DNA of 64,000 nt from SZUA-36 sp963801195 (GTDB lineage: Bacteria > Pseudomonadota > Gammaproteobacteria > Xanthomonadales > SZUA-36). The translations under genes and the position numbers were made by a program. The stretch lies in assembly GCA_963801195.1 (NCBI GenBank), contig CAWDDX010000007.1, positions 1,674,001 through 1,738,000 on the forward strand, written 5' to 3'. Of the stretch, positions 49,706 to 58,217 are shown piece by piece. The notes beneath the pieces are model-generated. The model saw only the letters and a list, made by a program, of their open reading frames with translations. It searched no databases and was not told the origin of the DNA. Position 1 is the stretch's first letter, and each line of letters opens with the position of its first letter.

Positions 49706-50755
49706 ATGTCCTGGCAAAAAGGTAATGGCGGATGGGGTGGTCCCGGCAACAGTTCGCCGCCCGATCTTGAAGAAGTGTTCCGCAAGGGGCAGCAACGACT
49801 CAGAAAATTAGCACCGGGCGGTGGTCCACGCGGACCCCTCGGCTTTGCCTTCGTGGTGCTTATCGCACTGGCAATCTGGACGGCCTGGTACACCGTGCCC
49901 AGTGACTCTGTGGCTGTCATCCAGCGTTTTGGCAAGTATGTAAAAGAAGTCCCGCCGGGTTTGCACTTCAAGTTTCCGTTTGGCATAGACGTGGCATCTA
50001 TCGTCCCGGTCAAACGGCAATTAAAACAGGAATTCGGTTTTGCAACACCGGGCGCACAGGACCCGTACCAGGTTCCGACGGATGAAAAACTGGAAACCGA
50101 GATGGTCACCGGCGATTTGAACGCTGCGCTGGTCGAATGGGTGGTGCAGTACCGTATCAATGACCCGGTCAAGTACCTGTTCGAGGTCCGTGAACCCCGC
50201 GAAACCCTGCGCAATGTTTCGGAATCCGTCATGCGCGAAGTGGTCGGTGACCGCACCGTGGACGAGGTCATTACCATTGGCCGCCAGGAAATCGAGACCG
50301 AGGCGCTGACCAAGATGCAGCAACTCTCCAGCAAATATGCCATGGGCATCAGCATCGACCAGGTGCAGTTAAAAAACATCAACCCGCCGGGACCCGTGCA
50401 GGAATCATTTAACGAGGTTAACCAGGCCCAGCAGGAAAAGGAAAAGCTGATCAACGAGGCGCGGCGCGATTACAACAAGGTCATCCCGCTCGCCGAGGGC
50501 GAAAAGGACCAGCGCATCCGCGAGGCGGACGGCTACCGGCTCAAAAGGATCAACGAAGCCGAAGGTGACGCAAGCCGTTTCAACGCCCTGTTCACCGAGT
50601 ACAGCAAGGCACCGGAGGTGACCCGGCGCCGCATATACATCGAGACCATGCAGGCAGTCTTGCCCGGAATCCAATCCAAGATCATCGTCGATGAACAGTC
50701 ACAGGGAATCCTGCCGCTGCTCAACCTCAACGAGAAGAAGGGAGAACAGCCATGA
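49706..50755 (+). CDS. hflK: HflK, FtsH protease regulator (SPFH protein)
   Basis: 349 residues. A Gly/Pro-rich cytoplasmic N-terminus (SWQKGNGGWGGPG) precedes one helix (PLGFAFVVLIALAIWTAW). The SPFH/band 7 domain follows: AVIQRFGKYVKEVPPGLHFKFPFGID, VVQYRINDPVKYLFEVREP, MREVVGDRTVDEVIT and GISIDQVQLKNINPP. The coiled coil is rich in EAEGDASRF-like repeats. With HflC it forms the membrane cage around FtsH. Start 49706 has GGAGG eight bases upstream. hflX and hfq, often upstream in other gammaproteobacteria, are not here. Confidence 0.95.
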   Translation: MSWQKGNGGWGGPGNSSPPDLEEVFRKGQQRLRKLAPGGGPRGPLGFAFVVLIALAIWTAWYTVPSDSVAVIQRFGKYVKEVPPGLHFKFPFGIDVASIVPVKRQLKQEFGFATPGAQDPYQVPTDEKLETEMVTGDLNAALVEWVVQYRINDPVKYLFEVREPRETLRNVSESVMREVVGDRTVDEVITIGRQEIETEALTKMQQLSSKYAMGISIDQVQLKNINPPGPVQESFNEVNQAQQEKEKLINEARRDYNKVIPLAEGEKDQRIREADGYRLKRINEAEGDASRFNALFTEYSKAPEVTRRRIYIETMQAVLPGIQSKIIVDEQSQGILPLLNLNEKKGEQP

Positions 50756-51735
50756 GCAAGATCCTGAAGATCAGCGGCCTGGTAATCCTGGGTCTTGTGG
50801 CGTTCATCCTGTTCAATGCGGTCTACACCGTAAGCGAAGTACAGCAGATGATTATCACCCAGTTTGGCAAACCTGTCGGTGAACCTGTCACCACGGCAGG
50901 CCTGAAGGTAAAAGTTCCGTTCATCCAGGTGGTGAACCCGATCGACAAACGGATACTCGAATGGGACGGCAGTCCTACGGATATGCCGACCAAGGACAAG
51001 CTCTACATTTCTGTCGACCTGTATGCGCGCTGGCGGATCGTCGATCCGCTTCAATATTTTTTGCGTTTGCGCGATGAGCGCAGTGCGCAATCCCGTCTCG
51101 ACGATATTCTCGGCAGCGAGACGCGCAACGCAGTCGCAAAACACGAATTGATCGAGATCATCCGCACCACCAAGGACCGTGTTCCGCTGCGCGACGCGCT
51201 ACTGTCCGGTACACAGGAAGAGCTGAAAATGGGTTCTCTCGTACCGATCCAAAAAGGACGTCAAATGGTCGAGGCTGAGATATTCAAAGCCGCGGCTGAA
51301 AAGGTCCAGGTATTTGGCATTGAACTGCTCGACATCCGTTTCAAACGTATTAATTACAACAAGAGCGTACGGCCTAAGATCTACGATCGTATGATCAGCG
51401 AGCGCCGGCAGATTGCGGAGCTGTTCCTGTCGGAAGGCAATGGCGAGGCAGCCAGGATTCGCGGTAACCGCGAGCGCGATCTGAATAAGATCCAGTCCGA
51501 AGCCTACCGGGAGGTCGAGGAAATACGCGGCATGGCGGATGCAAAAGCCACTGAAATTTATGCCGCAGCCTACAACCAGAGCCCGGAGTCCGTTGACTTT
51601 TACGAGTTCACCCGGACCATGCAGGCCTACAAGGACATCATCAAGGATAATTCGACCCTGGTCCTGTCCACCGACAGCGACCTGTTTAAATTTTTAAAAG
51701 GCATGAACCCGGACGTTGAGCCAGACCAGAAATAG
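50752..51735 (+). CDS. hflC: HflC, FtsH protease regulator (SPFH protein)
   Basis: 327 residues. One N-terminal helix (LVILGLVAFILFNAVYTV), then VSEVQQMIITQFGKPVGEPVTTAGLKVKVPFIQVVNPIDKRILEWDG and a band 7 core with RWRIVDPLQYFLRLRDE. A coiled coil (ERDLNKIQSEAYREVEEIRGMADAKATEIYAAAYNQSP) and the typical end LSTDSDLFKFLKGMNP follow. Its ATG overlaps the hflK stop (ATGA), so the subunits are translationally coupled. Confidence 0.95.
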   Translation: MSKILKISGLVILGLVAFILFNAVYTVSEVQQMIITQFGKPVGEPVTTAGLKVKVPFIQVVNPIDKRILEWDGSPTDMPTKDKLYISVDLYARWRIVDPLQYFLRLRDERSAQSRLDDILGSETRNAVAKHELIEIIRTTKDRVPLRDALLSGTQEELKMGSLVPIQKGRQMVEAEIFKAAAEKVQVFGIELLDIRFKRINYNKSVRPKIYDRMISERRQIAELFLSEGNGEAARIRGNRERDLNKIQSEAYREVEEIRGMADAKATEIYAAAYNQSPESVDFYEFTRTMQAYKDIIKDNSTLVLSTDSDLFKFLKGMNPDVEPDQK

Positions 51736-51818
51736 CAATTTTGGAATAGTGTTTCTATATATTGTATGGTTAACTTTGTATCCCCCATTTTCGGGGCCAA
51801 TAATTGGAGTCCAAGACG

Positions 51819-52295
51819 ATGAGTAAAAAACTGACATTATTGATATTGATTTTAATGACTGCTGCCCTGGCAAGCTGTGGCAAGACTGATAGCGGTCACA
51901 ATGAAGCCGCGGCCGAGAAAGCCTCTGAGGCGGTCGAACATGTCAAAGCCGCCGGCAAAGAAGCAGGCGAGGCTGCAGGAGACGCCGCCGATGCCGTTGC
52001 TGAATCCGCCAGTGAAGTCGGTGATGCGGCCAGCGAGACCTACGACAAGGCAGGGGAAATGGCCAGTGACGCCTATGACAAAACCGGCGAAATGGCCAGT
52101 GACGCCTATGATAAGGCCGGCGAGATGACCAAAGATGCAGCCGATGCTACTGGTGAAATGGCCGATAAAACAGCCGATGCCGCAAAGGACATGGCCAAAG
52201 ATGCAGCCGATGCAACGAGCGAAGCCTATGACTCAACAAAAAAGGCCGTTGAGGACAAAGTTGAAGAAGTCAAAAAAGATTCCGATGGTGACTGA
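51819..52295 (+). CDS. Alanine-rich lipoprotein with LEA-like 11-residue repeats
   Basis: 158 residues. Lipobox AALASC gives a lipidated N-terminus. The rest is almost entirely Ala/Asp/Glu/Lys/Ser, with an 11-residue period: SDAYDKTGEMA, SDAYDKAGEMT, KDAADATGEMA, DKTADAAKDMA, KDAADATSEAY. This is the group 3 LEA/apolipoprotein-like amphipathic pattern, expected to form a long helix or coiled coil on drying or on membranes. GGAGTCCAAGACG precedes ATG 51819. It follows hflC after 83 bases, probably with its own promoter. Confidence 0.82.
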   Translation: MSKKLTLLILILMTAALASCGKTDSGHNEAAAEKASEAVEHVKAAGKEAGEAAGDAADAVAESASEVGDAASETYDKAGEMASDAYDKTGEMASDAYDKAGEMTKDAADATGEMADKTADAAKDMAKDAADATSEAYDSTKKAVEDKVEEVKKDSDGD

Positions 52296-52351
52296 TTGAA
52301 CTTGCATTAAAAATAAACTCGATTGACCCCGGCCCCACCGCGGGCCGGGCG

Positions 52352-52436
52352 AAAAGGGGTCAGGTTCAATTTTCCTGTGCCAGCGCATTCGCCTTGTTTG
52401 ATGCTTTCGCCGGAAATTGAACCTGACCCCTTTTCA
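52352..52436. repeat. GGGGTCAGG palindromic element (REP-like)
   Basis: Inverted arms AAAAGGGGTCAGGTTCAATTT / AAATTGAACCTGACCCCTTTT enclose about 40 bases. Its right-hand TCA is the TGA stop of the ferredoxin-like gene. A GC hairpin (CCCGGCCC / GGGCCGGG, about 52328-52349) precedes it and may end the lipoprotein transcript. Related copies at 10546-10605 and 54501-54585. Confidence 0.82.
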
Positions 52437-53129
52437 CTGCGACCTTACAAAGGCCTCCATGTGAAACTGCGCCTGCGCCGGCGTATAGGTAAACGCCCTG
52501 CCTACCGGACATGCCCTGCGTGCCGCACATCCCGTTTGACGGCACGCGCTTTTGCTCTCGCTGACCAGGTAATCCATGCACAGGTCTGACCGGTATGTTG
52601 GGCCATTGAAGGCATCGACCGGACATACATCGAGGCACGGTTTGTCGTCGCAATTCAGACAGGGGGACTCAAAATCAGCTCCGCCCGGTGTCTTGGCGTG
52701 ACGGTCAGGGAGCGCCAGCGCAAAACGATAGGCGTGCCACAAACCGAAGCGTTCGTGCATGAACAGCGACAAACGCGACGGGGCCACCCGCCCGGTTTTA
52801 CCCGCCCAGGCGAGAAAAGGCGGGTGCGGCGGGCCATCGAACGGGAAGATCGCCCGCCCGTCCAGGCCGGCGGCGAGCCGGTTTCCTACCCGCCTGCTCC
52901 AGCGATCCAATGGATCGGCCTGGCCATCTCCAAACTCAGCCGAGCGGCTGAATACCGGCCAGAATGAAGGGCCACCATTACCGACAAGTAATAATTGCCG
53001 GGCTCGCACATGGCCGGCAATATCAGGTACACGATCCTCGAAGCTGACCGGCATGGACCCAATCAACTGCAGGCCGAAGGGTTGCAGCAAACCGTCGATG
53101 CCGGCGTTGAAGCGCAAATCATTTTCCAT
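52434..53129 (-). CDS. 4Fe-4S ferredoxin-type protein
   Basis: 231 residues. The C-terminal third carries a 2x[4Fe-4S]-like set: CLNCDDKPCLDVCPVDAF, then C in SDLCMDYL and CRQTGCAARRACPVG. The N-terminal ~150 residues (LLLVGNGGPSFWPVFS ... HERFGLWHAYRFALALP) resemble QueG-like epoxyqueuosine-reductase relatives of small size, but no cobalamin motif is clear. Probably a soluble electron-transfer protein. Its TGA stop lies in the arm of the adjoining palindrome. Confidence 0.82.
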   Translation of the reverse strand: MENDLRFNAGIDGLLQPFGLQLIGSMPVSFEDRVPDIAGHVRARQLLLVGNGGPSFWPVFSRSAEFGDGQADPLDRWSRRVGNRLAAGLDGRAIFPFDGPPHPPFLAWAGKTGRVAPSRLSLFMHERFGLWHAYRFALALPDRHAKTPGGADFESPCLNCDDKPCLDVCPVDAFNGPTYRSDLCMDYLVSESKSACRQTGCAARRACPVGRAFTYTPAQAQFHMEAFVRSQ

Positions 53130-53170
53130 CCCACCAAGTATAATGTGATTACGGCTTTAAGGAGATTGCC

Positions 53171-54175
53171 ATGTCACGAAAATTTATTCTGTCGCTGATA
53201 TCCTGCACGCTTATTTGTCTCCTGTCACAATTGGCATCTGCCGCCGACGTTACGGCGGGCAGTGCGTATTTTGGCCAGAGCCCACCCGGCGACAAGGCCG
53301 AACTGTTTGCTCCCGGAATCATCTCCAACGGCTTCAACAATCGCGATTTGGCCATGATGCCGGATGGTTCGGAATTTTATTCCTCGGTGAACATGAGAAA
53401 CTTCGACCTATCCACTGTCCTGGTTGTAAAAAAGTCGGCGACCGGATGGGATGACCCAAGGGTTGCCGGATTTGCTGCGGATAAAAACAACCGGTATCTT
53501 GAACCCGCAATCTCACCGGACGGAACACGAATGTTTTTTGTAACGGCACCGAGGGCGGGTAATGACAACATGGACATCTGGGTCATGGACAGGGTCCCCG
53601 GGGGATGGGGGAAACCGGGAAAACTGAATGATGTCATTAACACGCCGGTGTCCGAGACCTTCCCTTCGATCACCAGCGATGGAACGCTGTACTTCTCCCG
53701 GGTCAGCGATGATCCGGGCGTTGAGCACATCTACCGTTCCAGGCTGGTGGACGGGAATTACAGCGTGGCGGAAAGATTGCCGGAAAATGTCAATTGCGGC
53801 AAAACGCAGTTCAACGCCTTCGTGTCGCCGGATGAAAGTTATCTCATCGTCTCGGTATATGGCCGGGCGGACAGCCTCGGCTCAATCGACTATTACATCG
53901 TTTACCACAACGAGCAGGACGAATGGTCCGAACCCTTCAATCTCGGCGATAAAATCAACACGCCAGGCGCACAGGAATACTCGTCGTTCGTCTCCCGGGA
54001 CGGTAAATATTTTTTCTTCATGTCCACGCGGCAACCCGCCGACAGTGTTGCACACGGCCAGGTCTATTCACTTCAGGAATTGACCGCAGCCTTCGACAAC
54101 CCTGAAAACGGTAACTCGGATATCTACTGGATGGATGCCGGCTTCATCGAAAAAATGCGGCCTGATGGTTTCTGA
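53171..54175 (+). CDS. Periplasmic PD40/TolB-type beta-propeller protein
   Basis: 334 residues with Sec signal (FILSLISCTLICLLSQLASA). Repeated PD40 strands: NRDLAMMPDGSEFYSSV, EPAISPDGTRMFFVTAP, TFPSITSDGTLYFSRVS, AFVSPDESYLIVSVYG and SSFVSRDGKYFFFMS, each with the (S/T)xDGxxxxF signature. About five or six blades, without a catalytic domain. It may bind a peptide or glycan in the periplasm. AAGGAGATTGCC precedes the start. Confidence 0.85.
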   Translation: MSRKFILSLISCTLICLLSQLASAADVTAGSAYFGQSPPGDKAELFAPGIISNGFNNRDLAMMPDGSEFYSSVNMRNFDLSTVLVVKKSATGWDDPRVAGFAADKNNRYLEPAISPDGTRMFFVTAPRAGNDNMDIWVMDRVPGGWGKPGKLNDVINTPVSETFPSITSDGTLYFSRVSDDPGVEHIYRSRLVDGNYSVAERLPENVNCGKTQFNAFVSPDESYLIVSVYGRADSLGSIDYYIVYHNEQDEWSEPFNLGDKINTPGAQEYSSFVSRDGKYFFFMSTRQPADSVAHGQVYSLQELTAAFDNPENGNSDIYWMDAGFIEKMRPDGF

Positions 54176-54317
54176 TCCAAAGAAATCGATGGATCAACGA
54201 AATCAAATGAAGCCAACAATCGTCTTTTCAAGATAAACGGGGACCGGATAATCTTCCAGTTTCAAAAAGGATGGAAATGAATATTTTCCGATTATTTACA
54301 CTGCCTTTACGGGTCTT

Positions 54318-54494
54318 CTGTTTATCAATACCGATTTGTATCCTGATTCCGCCCGTGCCTGGGACAGCCTGGCCTTCGCCTACCGACACACGGGCAACAC
54401 AGACAAGGCCATCGGGAACTATCGCAACGCGCTCAAGCGGGATCCGGCATTTTCCAGTGCGCTGCGCGCACTGGCGGAACTGGAAGCTGAATGA
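54318..54494 (+). pseudogene. TPR C-terminal remnant of a lost gene
   Basis: The frame reads LYPDSARAWDSLAFAYRHTGNTDKAIGNYRNALKRDP, then ends in ALAELEAE. This is the closing TPR unit often found at the end of serine-hydrolase or M-type peptidase lipoproteins. No start or upstream domain precedes it, so the rest of the gene is deleted. The repeat element at 54501 begins seven bases after its stop. Confidence 0.6.
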
Positions 54495-54500
54495 AGAGGG

Positions 54501-54585
54501 AAAAGGGGGCCAGGCGCCATTTCCAGCGAATACATCGAGAAGGCGAAAACTCTGACTCAGGGAAATTGAACCTGACCCTTTTTCA
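54501..54585. repeat. GGGGTCAGG palindromic element, diverged copy
   Basis: Left arm AAAAGGGGGCCAGG, right arm (complement) AAAAAGGGTCAGGTTCAATTT. The arms are less matched than at 52352-52436, so this copy is decaying or recombined. It is preceded by the TPR remnant and followed by the start of an unrelated gene. Confidence 0.65.
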
Positions 54586-54632
54586 TTAAAGACTATACTG
54601 TTAGCCATCCATATTACAGCGGGGAAAATTCA

Positions 54633-55412
54633 ATGGGCAGCAGGCTACTTCAAATCTCGGACGATTTCCGGAATATTCGCGGTTCGTTCAAAATTGCCGG
54701 AATCATCGACATCGGCACCCAGGCTTCGCTGGTAAGATTGAAAAGCGGTAAATTTGTCTTTCTCGATTCCTATACCCTCGACGGTTCCATATTGGATCAA
54801 GTGGACGAGCTGACGCGAAAAGGCAAGGACGTCGTAGCGGTCCTGAACCTGCACCCTTTTCACACCATTCACGTCGAATGGATGCATGAAAACTATCCCA
54901 GGGCCCGCCATTACGGCACGGCACGGCACCTGTCACGGTTTCCCTCGCTGGAATGGCAGCCGGGGCTAATCGAAGATCCAAAAACACAGGCAAAATTCGC
55001 CGATGATTTGGAGTTTTCCGTGCCGCGCGGGGTGGATTTCATTTCAGACGACGAGAATGTGCACTTTTCGTCGGTACTTGTTTTTCATCGATCATCACAA
55101 ACCATACACGTCGACGATACCTTCATGTACATCAGGCTGCCACTGCTCTTGCGCTTTTTTGGCCTGACTGAGTCATTCAGTTTTCACCTGACCCTGTCCA
55201 GGGTATTGCAAAAGCGCCAGGGCGCGGTGCAGGAGTTTCGCGAGTGGGCCACTGAGCTGGCCGAAAACTGGCAGACTGCTGAGAACCTGTGCGCCGCGCA
55301 TACCGCGACCCTGGTGGTTGGGGACGACGACACGCCGATACACGACCGGATTCTCAAGGCGTTGGAAAAGGTCGAATCGACCTTGAAAACACACGAGCGC
55401 AAATATGGTTAG
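54633..55412 (+). CDS. Metallo-beta-lactamase-like protein, DUF4336-type (uncertain)
   Basis: 259 residues. An N-terminal FKIAGIIDIGTQASLVRLKSGKFVFLDSYTLDG and NLHPFHTIHVEWMHENYPRARHYGTARHLSRFP recall the beta strands and the helix-rich middle of MBL-fold DUF4336 proteins, where His residues are partly replaced. HVDDTFMYIRLP follows. The canonical HxHxDH is absent, so it may lack zinc or catalysis. No stronger family link is visible. Monocistronic. Confidence 0.6.
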   Translation: MGSRLLQISDDFRNIRGSFKIAGIIDIGTQASLVRLKSGKFVFLDSYTLDGSILDQVDELTRKGKDVVAVLNLHPFHTIHVEWMHENYPRARHYGTARHLSRFPSLEWQPGLIEDPKTQAKFADDLEFSVPRGVDFISDDENVHFSSVLVFHRSSQTIHVDDTFMYIRLPLLLRFFGLTESFSFHLTLSRVLQKRQGAVQEFREWATELAENWQTAENLCAAHTATLVVGDDDTPIHDRILKALEKVESTLKTHERKYG

Positions 55413-55449
55413 GGTTTTAGGGTTCAGGTTGAACTTTGAACATGCCATC

Positions 55450-55480
55450 GTCATCCCGGCGCAGATGACACCGGGATGAC
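55450..55480. repeat. Degraded GTCATCCCGG palindrome
   Basis: Arms GTCATCCCGG and CCGGGATGAC are intact, but the 11-base loop differs from the copy at 19552-19583. Located in the 146-base gap before the ABM-like gene. Confidence 0.6.
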
Positions 55481-55558
55481 ATGTGCTTGTTGCCGGACTG
55501 CTTGCTGTTTTTATCGACGTGATATCACATAAATTATGAAACAACCGAGGACAACAAG

Positions 55559-55921
55559 ATGACAAAACAGGATACGTGCTGCACGCTGGTGCCTTATTTC
55601 AACATCCACGAAGGCCAGGTGGATGCGTTCAAGGCGGGTTGTGAAGACTTCGTTGAAAAATCCCTCACCGAGCCCGGGTGCATGTTCTACGCTTTCAGTT
55701 TTGACGGGGACGTCGCCCACTGCAGGGAGGGTTACGAGGACGCCGCGGCGCTGCTCGCACATCTCGAAAATGTCGGTGCGTTACTCCAGGAGGCTTTGAA
55801 AATTGCCGACTTGACCCGGCTCGAAGTGCATGCGCCTGCTGCCGAACTGGACAAGCTCAAAGCCCCCCTGGCCGGTTTGAAACCACAGTTTTTCGAGATA
55901 CTGGGTGGATTCCGGCGTTAA
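55559..55921 (+). CDS. Antibiotic biosynthesis monooxygenase (ABM)-like dimeric alpha+beta protein
   Basis: 120 residues. LVPYFNIHEGQVDAFKAGCEDFVEKSLTEPGCMFYAFSFDGDVAHCREGYEDAAALLAHLENVGALLQEAL follows the ABM/quinol monooxygenase pattern: strand, helix, EPGC turn, then REGYED and a helix. The family includes YgiN-like quinol oxygenases and many proteins of unknown role. It overlaps the frame of the phosphodiesterase, but that gene's start is 41 bases downstream. Confidence 0.82.
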   Translation: MTKQDTCCTLVPYFNIHEGQVDAFKAGCEDFVEKSLTEPGCMFYAFSFDGDVAHCREGYEDAAALLAHLENVGALLQEALKIADLTRLEVHAPAAELDKLKAPLAGLKPQFFEILGGFRR

Positions 55922-55961
55922 GGCAATCACACCTGTACCGTTATACACGAGGTTCGCGTTC

Positions 55962-57320
55962 ATGTTGACTTGCAATAAACCAGGGGGCATCCACCCCCCC
56001 CGGCATGCTCGCTTCCGTCAGGTCATAAAGGCCCTGTTGATACTCGTCATTTCCGGCGCCTGCAGCGCACAAACCGGGGTGCCAGGAGACACGCCTCACG
56101 GCACCGGCGGTGTCAATGCCGCAAACCAGCAAAACAAGCCGTACCTGATACTGGTCTCCATCGACGGCTTTCGCTGGGATTACATGGACCACTACCCGAA
56201 ACCCAACCTAAATCATATCGCCGCCGCCGGTTTAAAGGCGGAGCGCTTGCTGCCGGTATTTCCAACCCTGACCTTTCCAAATCACTATTCGATCGCAACC
56301 GGATTGTACCCGGCGCACCACGGCCTGGTGGCCAACGAATTTCCGGACCCGGCGAGCAATACCTGGTATTCACTGCGCAAACGTGAAACCGTCGGGGATC
56401 GCCGCTTCTATGGCGGTGAGCCCATATGGGTAACCGCCGAGAAACAGGGTATGGTTTCGGCGGCATTTTTCTTTGTCGGCACCGAGGCACCGGTGGCTGG
56501 TATTTCACCTACGCACTGGCGAACTTATGACAAGAAAATCAGTGGGCGGGAACGCGTCGACCAGGTACTGGACTGGCTGACTGAACCGGAGACGAACCGG
56601 CCGCATGTCTACACCCTCTATTTTGAGGACATCGATGACAATTCACACTGGTACGGACCGGACTCGGCTGAAAACATCGAGGCCATTTCGCGTGTTGACG
56701 GCTATATCGGTCGTCTATTGGACGGGATTGAAAATCTGCCTTTCGCCGACCGCATCAATATCATCGTCCTCTCCGATCACGGCCAGGGCGCTTACCTGGA
56801 AAACCAGGCACCCTATGTGCTTAACGAGCATGTAAATATCGACGACAGCGTCATCATTGAAAGCGGATCTTACCTTTTCCTGCATTTAATTTCGGATGAC
56901 CCGGAGCGGGCCGCCGGGATTGTCGCCGCGGTCAACTCCAGTTGGGACCACGGTCACGCCTACCTGCCCGAAGACGCACCTGCAACGTGGCATGTTGATA
57001 ACAACCCGCGCTTCCCGGATGTCATACTGATGCCCGAAGCGGGATACGCGGTGCTGTCCAGCCCGGACAAGGTTGGTAAAATCAACGCCGGTGACCACGG
57101 CTGGGCGCCCGAAGACCCGGACATGCATGGCTTCTTTATCGCCTGCGGTCCGGGCATCACGCCCGGTTTGACACTCGGTCCGGTCAGGAATATCGACATC
57201 TACCCGTTGATGGTATCCTTGCTCGGTCTCGATGCCCCGGAGAACATCGATGGCGATCCCGGCGCGTTGTCCGCGGCATTCAATACAACCAGGAGAACCC
57301 GGTCATGTTCGAAGCAGTGA
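55962..57320 (+). CDS. Alkaline phosphatase-superfamily nucleotide pyrophosphatase/phosphodiesterase (ENPP type)
   Basis: 452 residues from ATG 55962 (ACGAGGTTC upstream). A signal-like segment (ALLILVISGACSA, possible lipobox Cys) is followed by LILVSIDGFRWDYMDHYPKPNLNHI, the metal-binding Asp, then VFPTLTFPNHYSIATGLYPAHHGLVAN (Thr nucleophile in PTLTFPNH), YFEDIDDNSHWYGPDS, VLSDHGQG and GDHGWAPEDPDMHGFF. These are the ENPP/AP catalytic motifs. It should hydrolyse phosphodiester or pyrophosphate bonds outside the inner membrane. The last 16 bases overlap the PPK2 start. Confidence 0.92.
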   Translation: MLTCNKPGGIHPPRHARFRQVIKALLILVISGACSAQTGVPGDTPHGTGGVNAANQQNKPYLILVSIDGFRWDYMDHYPKPNLNHIAAAGLKAERLLPVFPTLTFPNHYSIATGLYPAHHGLVANEFPDPASNTWYSLRKRETVGDRRFYGGEPIWVTAEKQGMVSAAFFFVGTEAPVAGISPTHWRTYDKKISGRERVDQVLDWLTEPETNRPHVYTLYFEDIDDNSHWYGPDSAENIEAISRVDGYIGRLLDGIENLPFADRINIIVLSDHGQGAYLENQAPYVLNEHVNIDDSVIIESGSYLFLHLISDDPERAAGIVAAVNSSWDHGHAYLPEDAPATWHVDNNPRFPDVILMPEAGYAVLSSPDKVGKINAGDHGWAPEDPDMHGFFIACGPGITPGLTLGPVRNIDIYPLMVSLLGLDAPENIDGDPGALSAAFNTTRRTRSCSKQ

Positions 57321-58177
57321 AAAAAACCTGTCTTGTACCTTTCAACGGCGATTTCCGACTCGCGGATGCCAGCACGCACGTCGAAGATGTGCCGGAGGAC
57401 AAGAAATACAAAAAAAAGCTGGGCAAGCTGGTAGATGAACTGGATGACCTGCAACGCCGCCTGTACGCATCGGATAAGCATTCGGTACTGCTCGTATTCC
57501 AGGCGATGGACGCCGCCGGCAAGGACAGCACCATCCGCGCCGTGATGAGCGGTGTCGACCCGAGCGGATGCCAGGTGTTTTCGTTCAAGCAGCCCAGCGC
57601 TGAGGAACTGGACCATGACTTCCTTTGGCGCACGGCTAAAAGCCTGCCGCAACGCGGCCGGATCGGTGTCTTCAACCGCAGTTATTACGAAGAAGTGCTG
57701 GTGGTGCGTGTACATCCGCAATACCTCGGCGGTCAGAAACTACCCTACAAGGTCGACCTCGATGAACTGTGGCAACAGCGTTACGAATCCATCCGCGACC
57801 ACGAGAAACACCTGGCGCGCAGCGGCACCGTGGTGCTCAAATTCTGGCTGAATGTTTCCCGCACCGAACAACGCAAACGGTTTTTGTCACGACTCGATGA
57901 ACCACAAAAAAACTGGAAGTTTTCAGCCGGTGACGTCGAAGAAAGCGGCCATTGGGATGAGTACATGCACGCCTATGAACAGGCATTGAACGCGACCTCC
58001 CGTCCGTGGGCCCCGTGGTACGCGATACCGGCAGACGATAAGCAATACGCGCGTCTGCAGGTGGCGGAGATTGTTGTTGAAGCGCTGAAAAGCCTGGATT
58101 TGCAGTTTCCGGAGGTGTCGGTCAAACACCTGGAGGAAATTGAAGAAATGCGTAAAGAACTCGAAAAGCCCCTGTAG
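57305..58177 (+). CDS. ppk2: Polyphosphate kinase 2 family protein
   Basis: 290 residues. Walker A-like VFQAMDAAGKDSTIRAVMSGVDPSGCQVFSFKQPS, a lid with RIGVFNRSYYEEVLVVRVHP (Walker B-like Asp replaced by NRS) and VVLKFWLNVSRTEQRKRFLSRLDEPQKNWKFSAGDV are the PPK2 class blocks. It transfers phosphate between polyphosphate and nucleotides in the cytoplasm. Class (AMP, ADP or dual) cannot be set with certainty. The start overlaps the phosphodiesterase gene by 16 bases, linking phosphate release and storage in one unit (inference). Confidence 0.93.
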   Translation: MFEAVKKTCLVPFNGDFRLADASTHVEDVPEDKKYKKKLGKLVDELDDLQRRLYASDKHSVLLVFQAMDAAGKDSTIRAVMSGVDPSGCQVFSFKQPSAEELDHDFLWRTAKSLPQRGRIGVFNRSYYEEVLVVRVHPQYLGGQKLPYKVDLDELWQQRYESIRDHEKHLARSGTVVLKFWLNVSRTEQRKRFLSRLDEPQKNWKFSAGDVEESGHWDEYMHAYEQALNATSRPWAPWYAIPADDKQYARLQVAEIVVEALKSLDLQFPEVSVKHLEEIEEMRKELEKPL

Positions 58178-58217
58178 CCCGAAAGCGTTAATTTTTATGG
58201 CCGTCTGGAAGCCTTGC

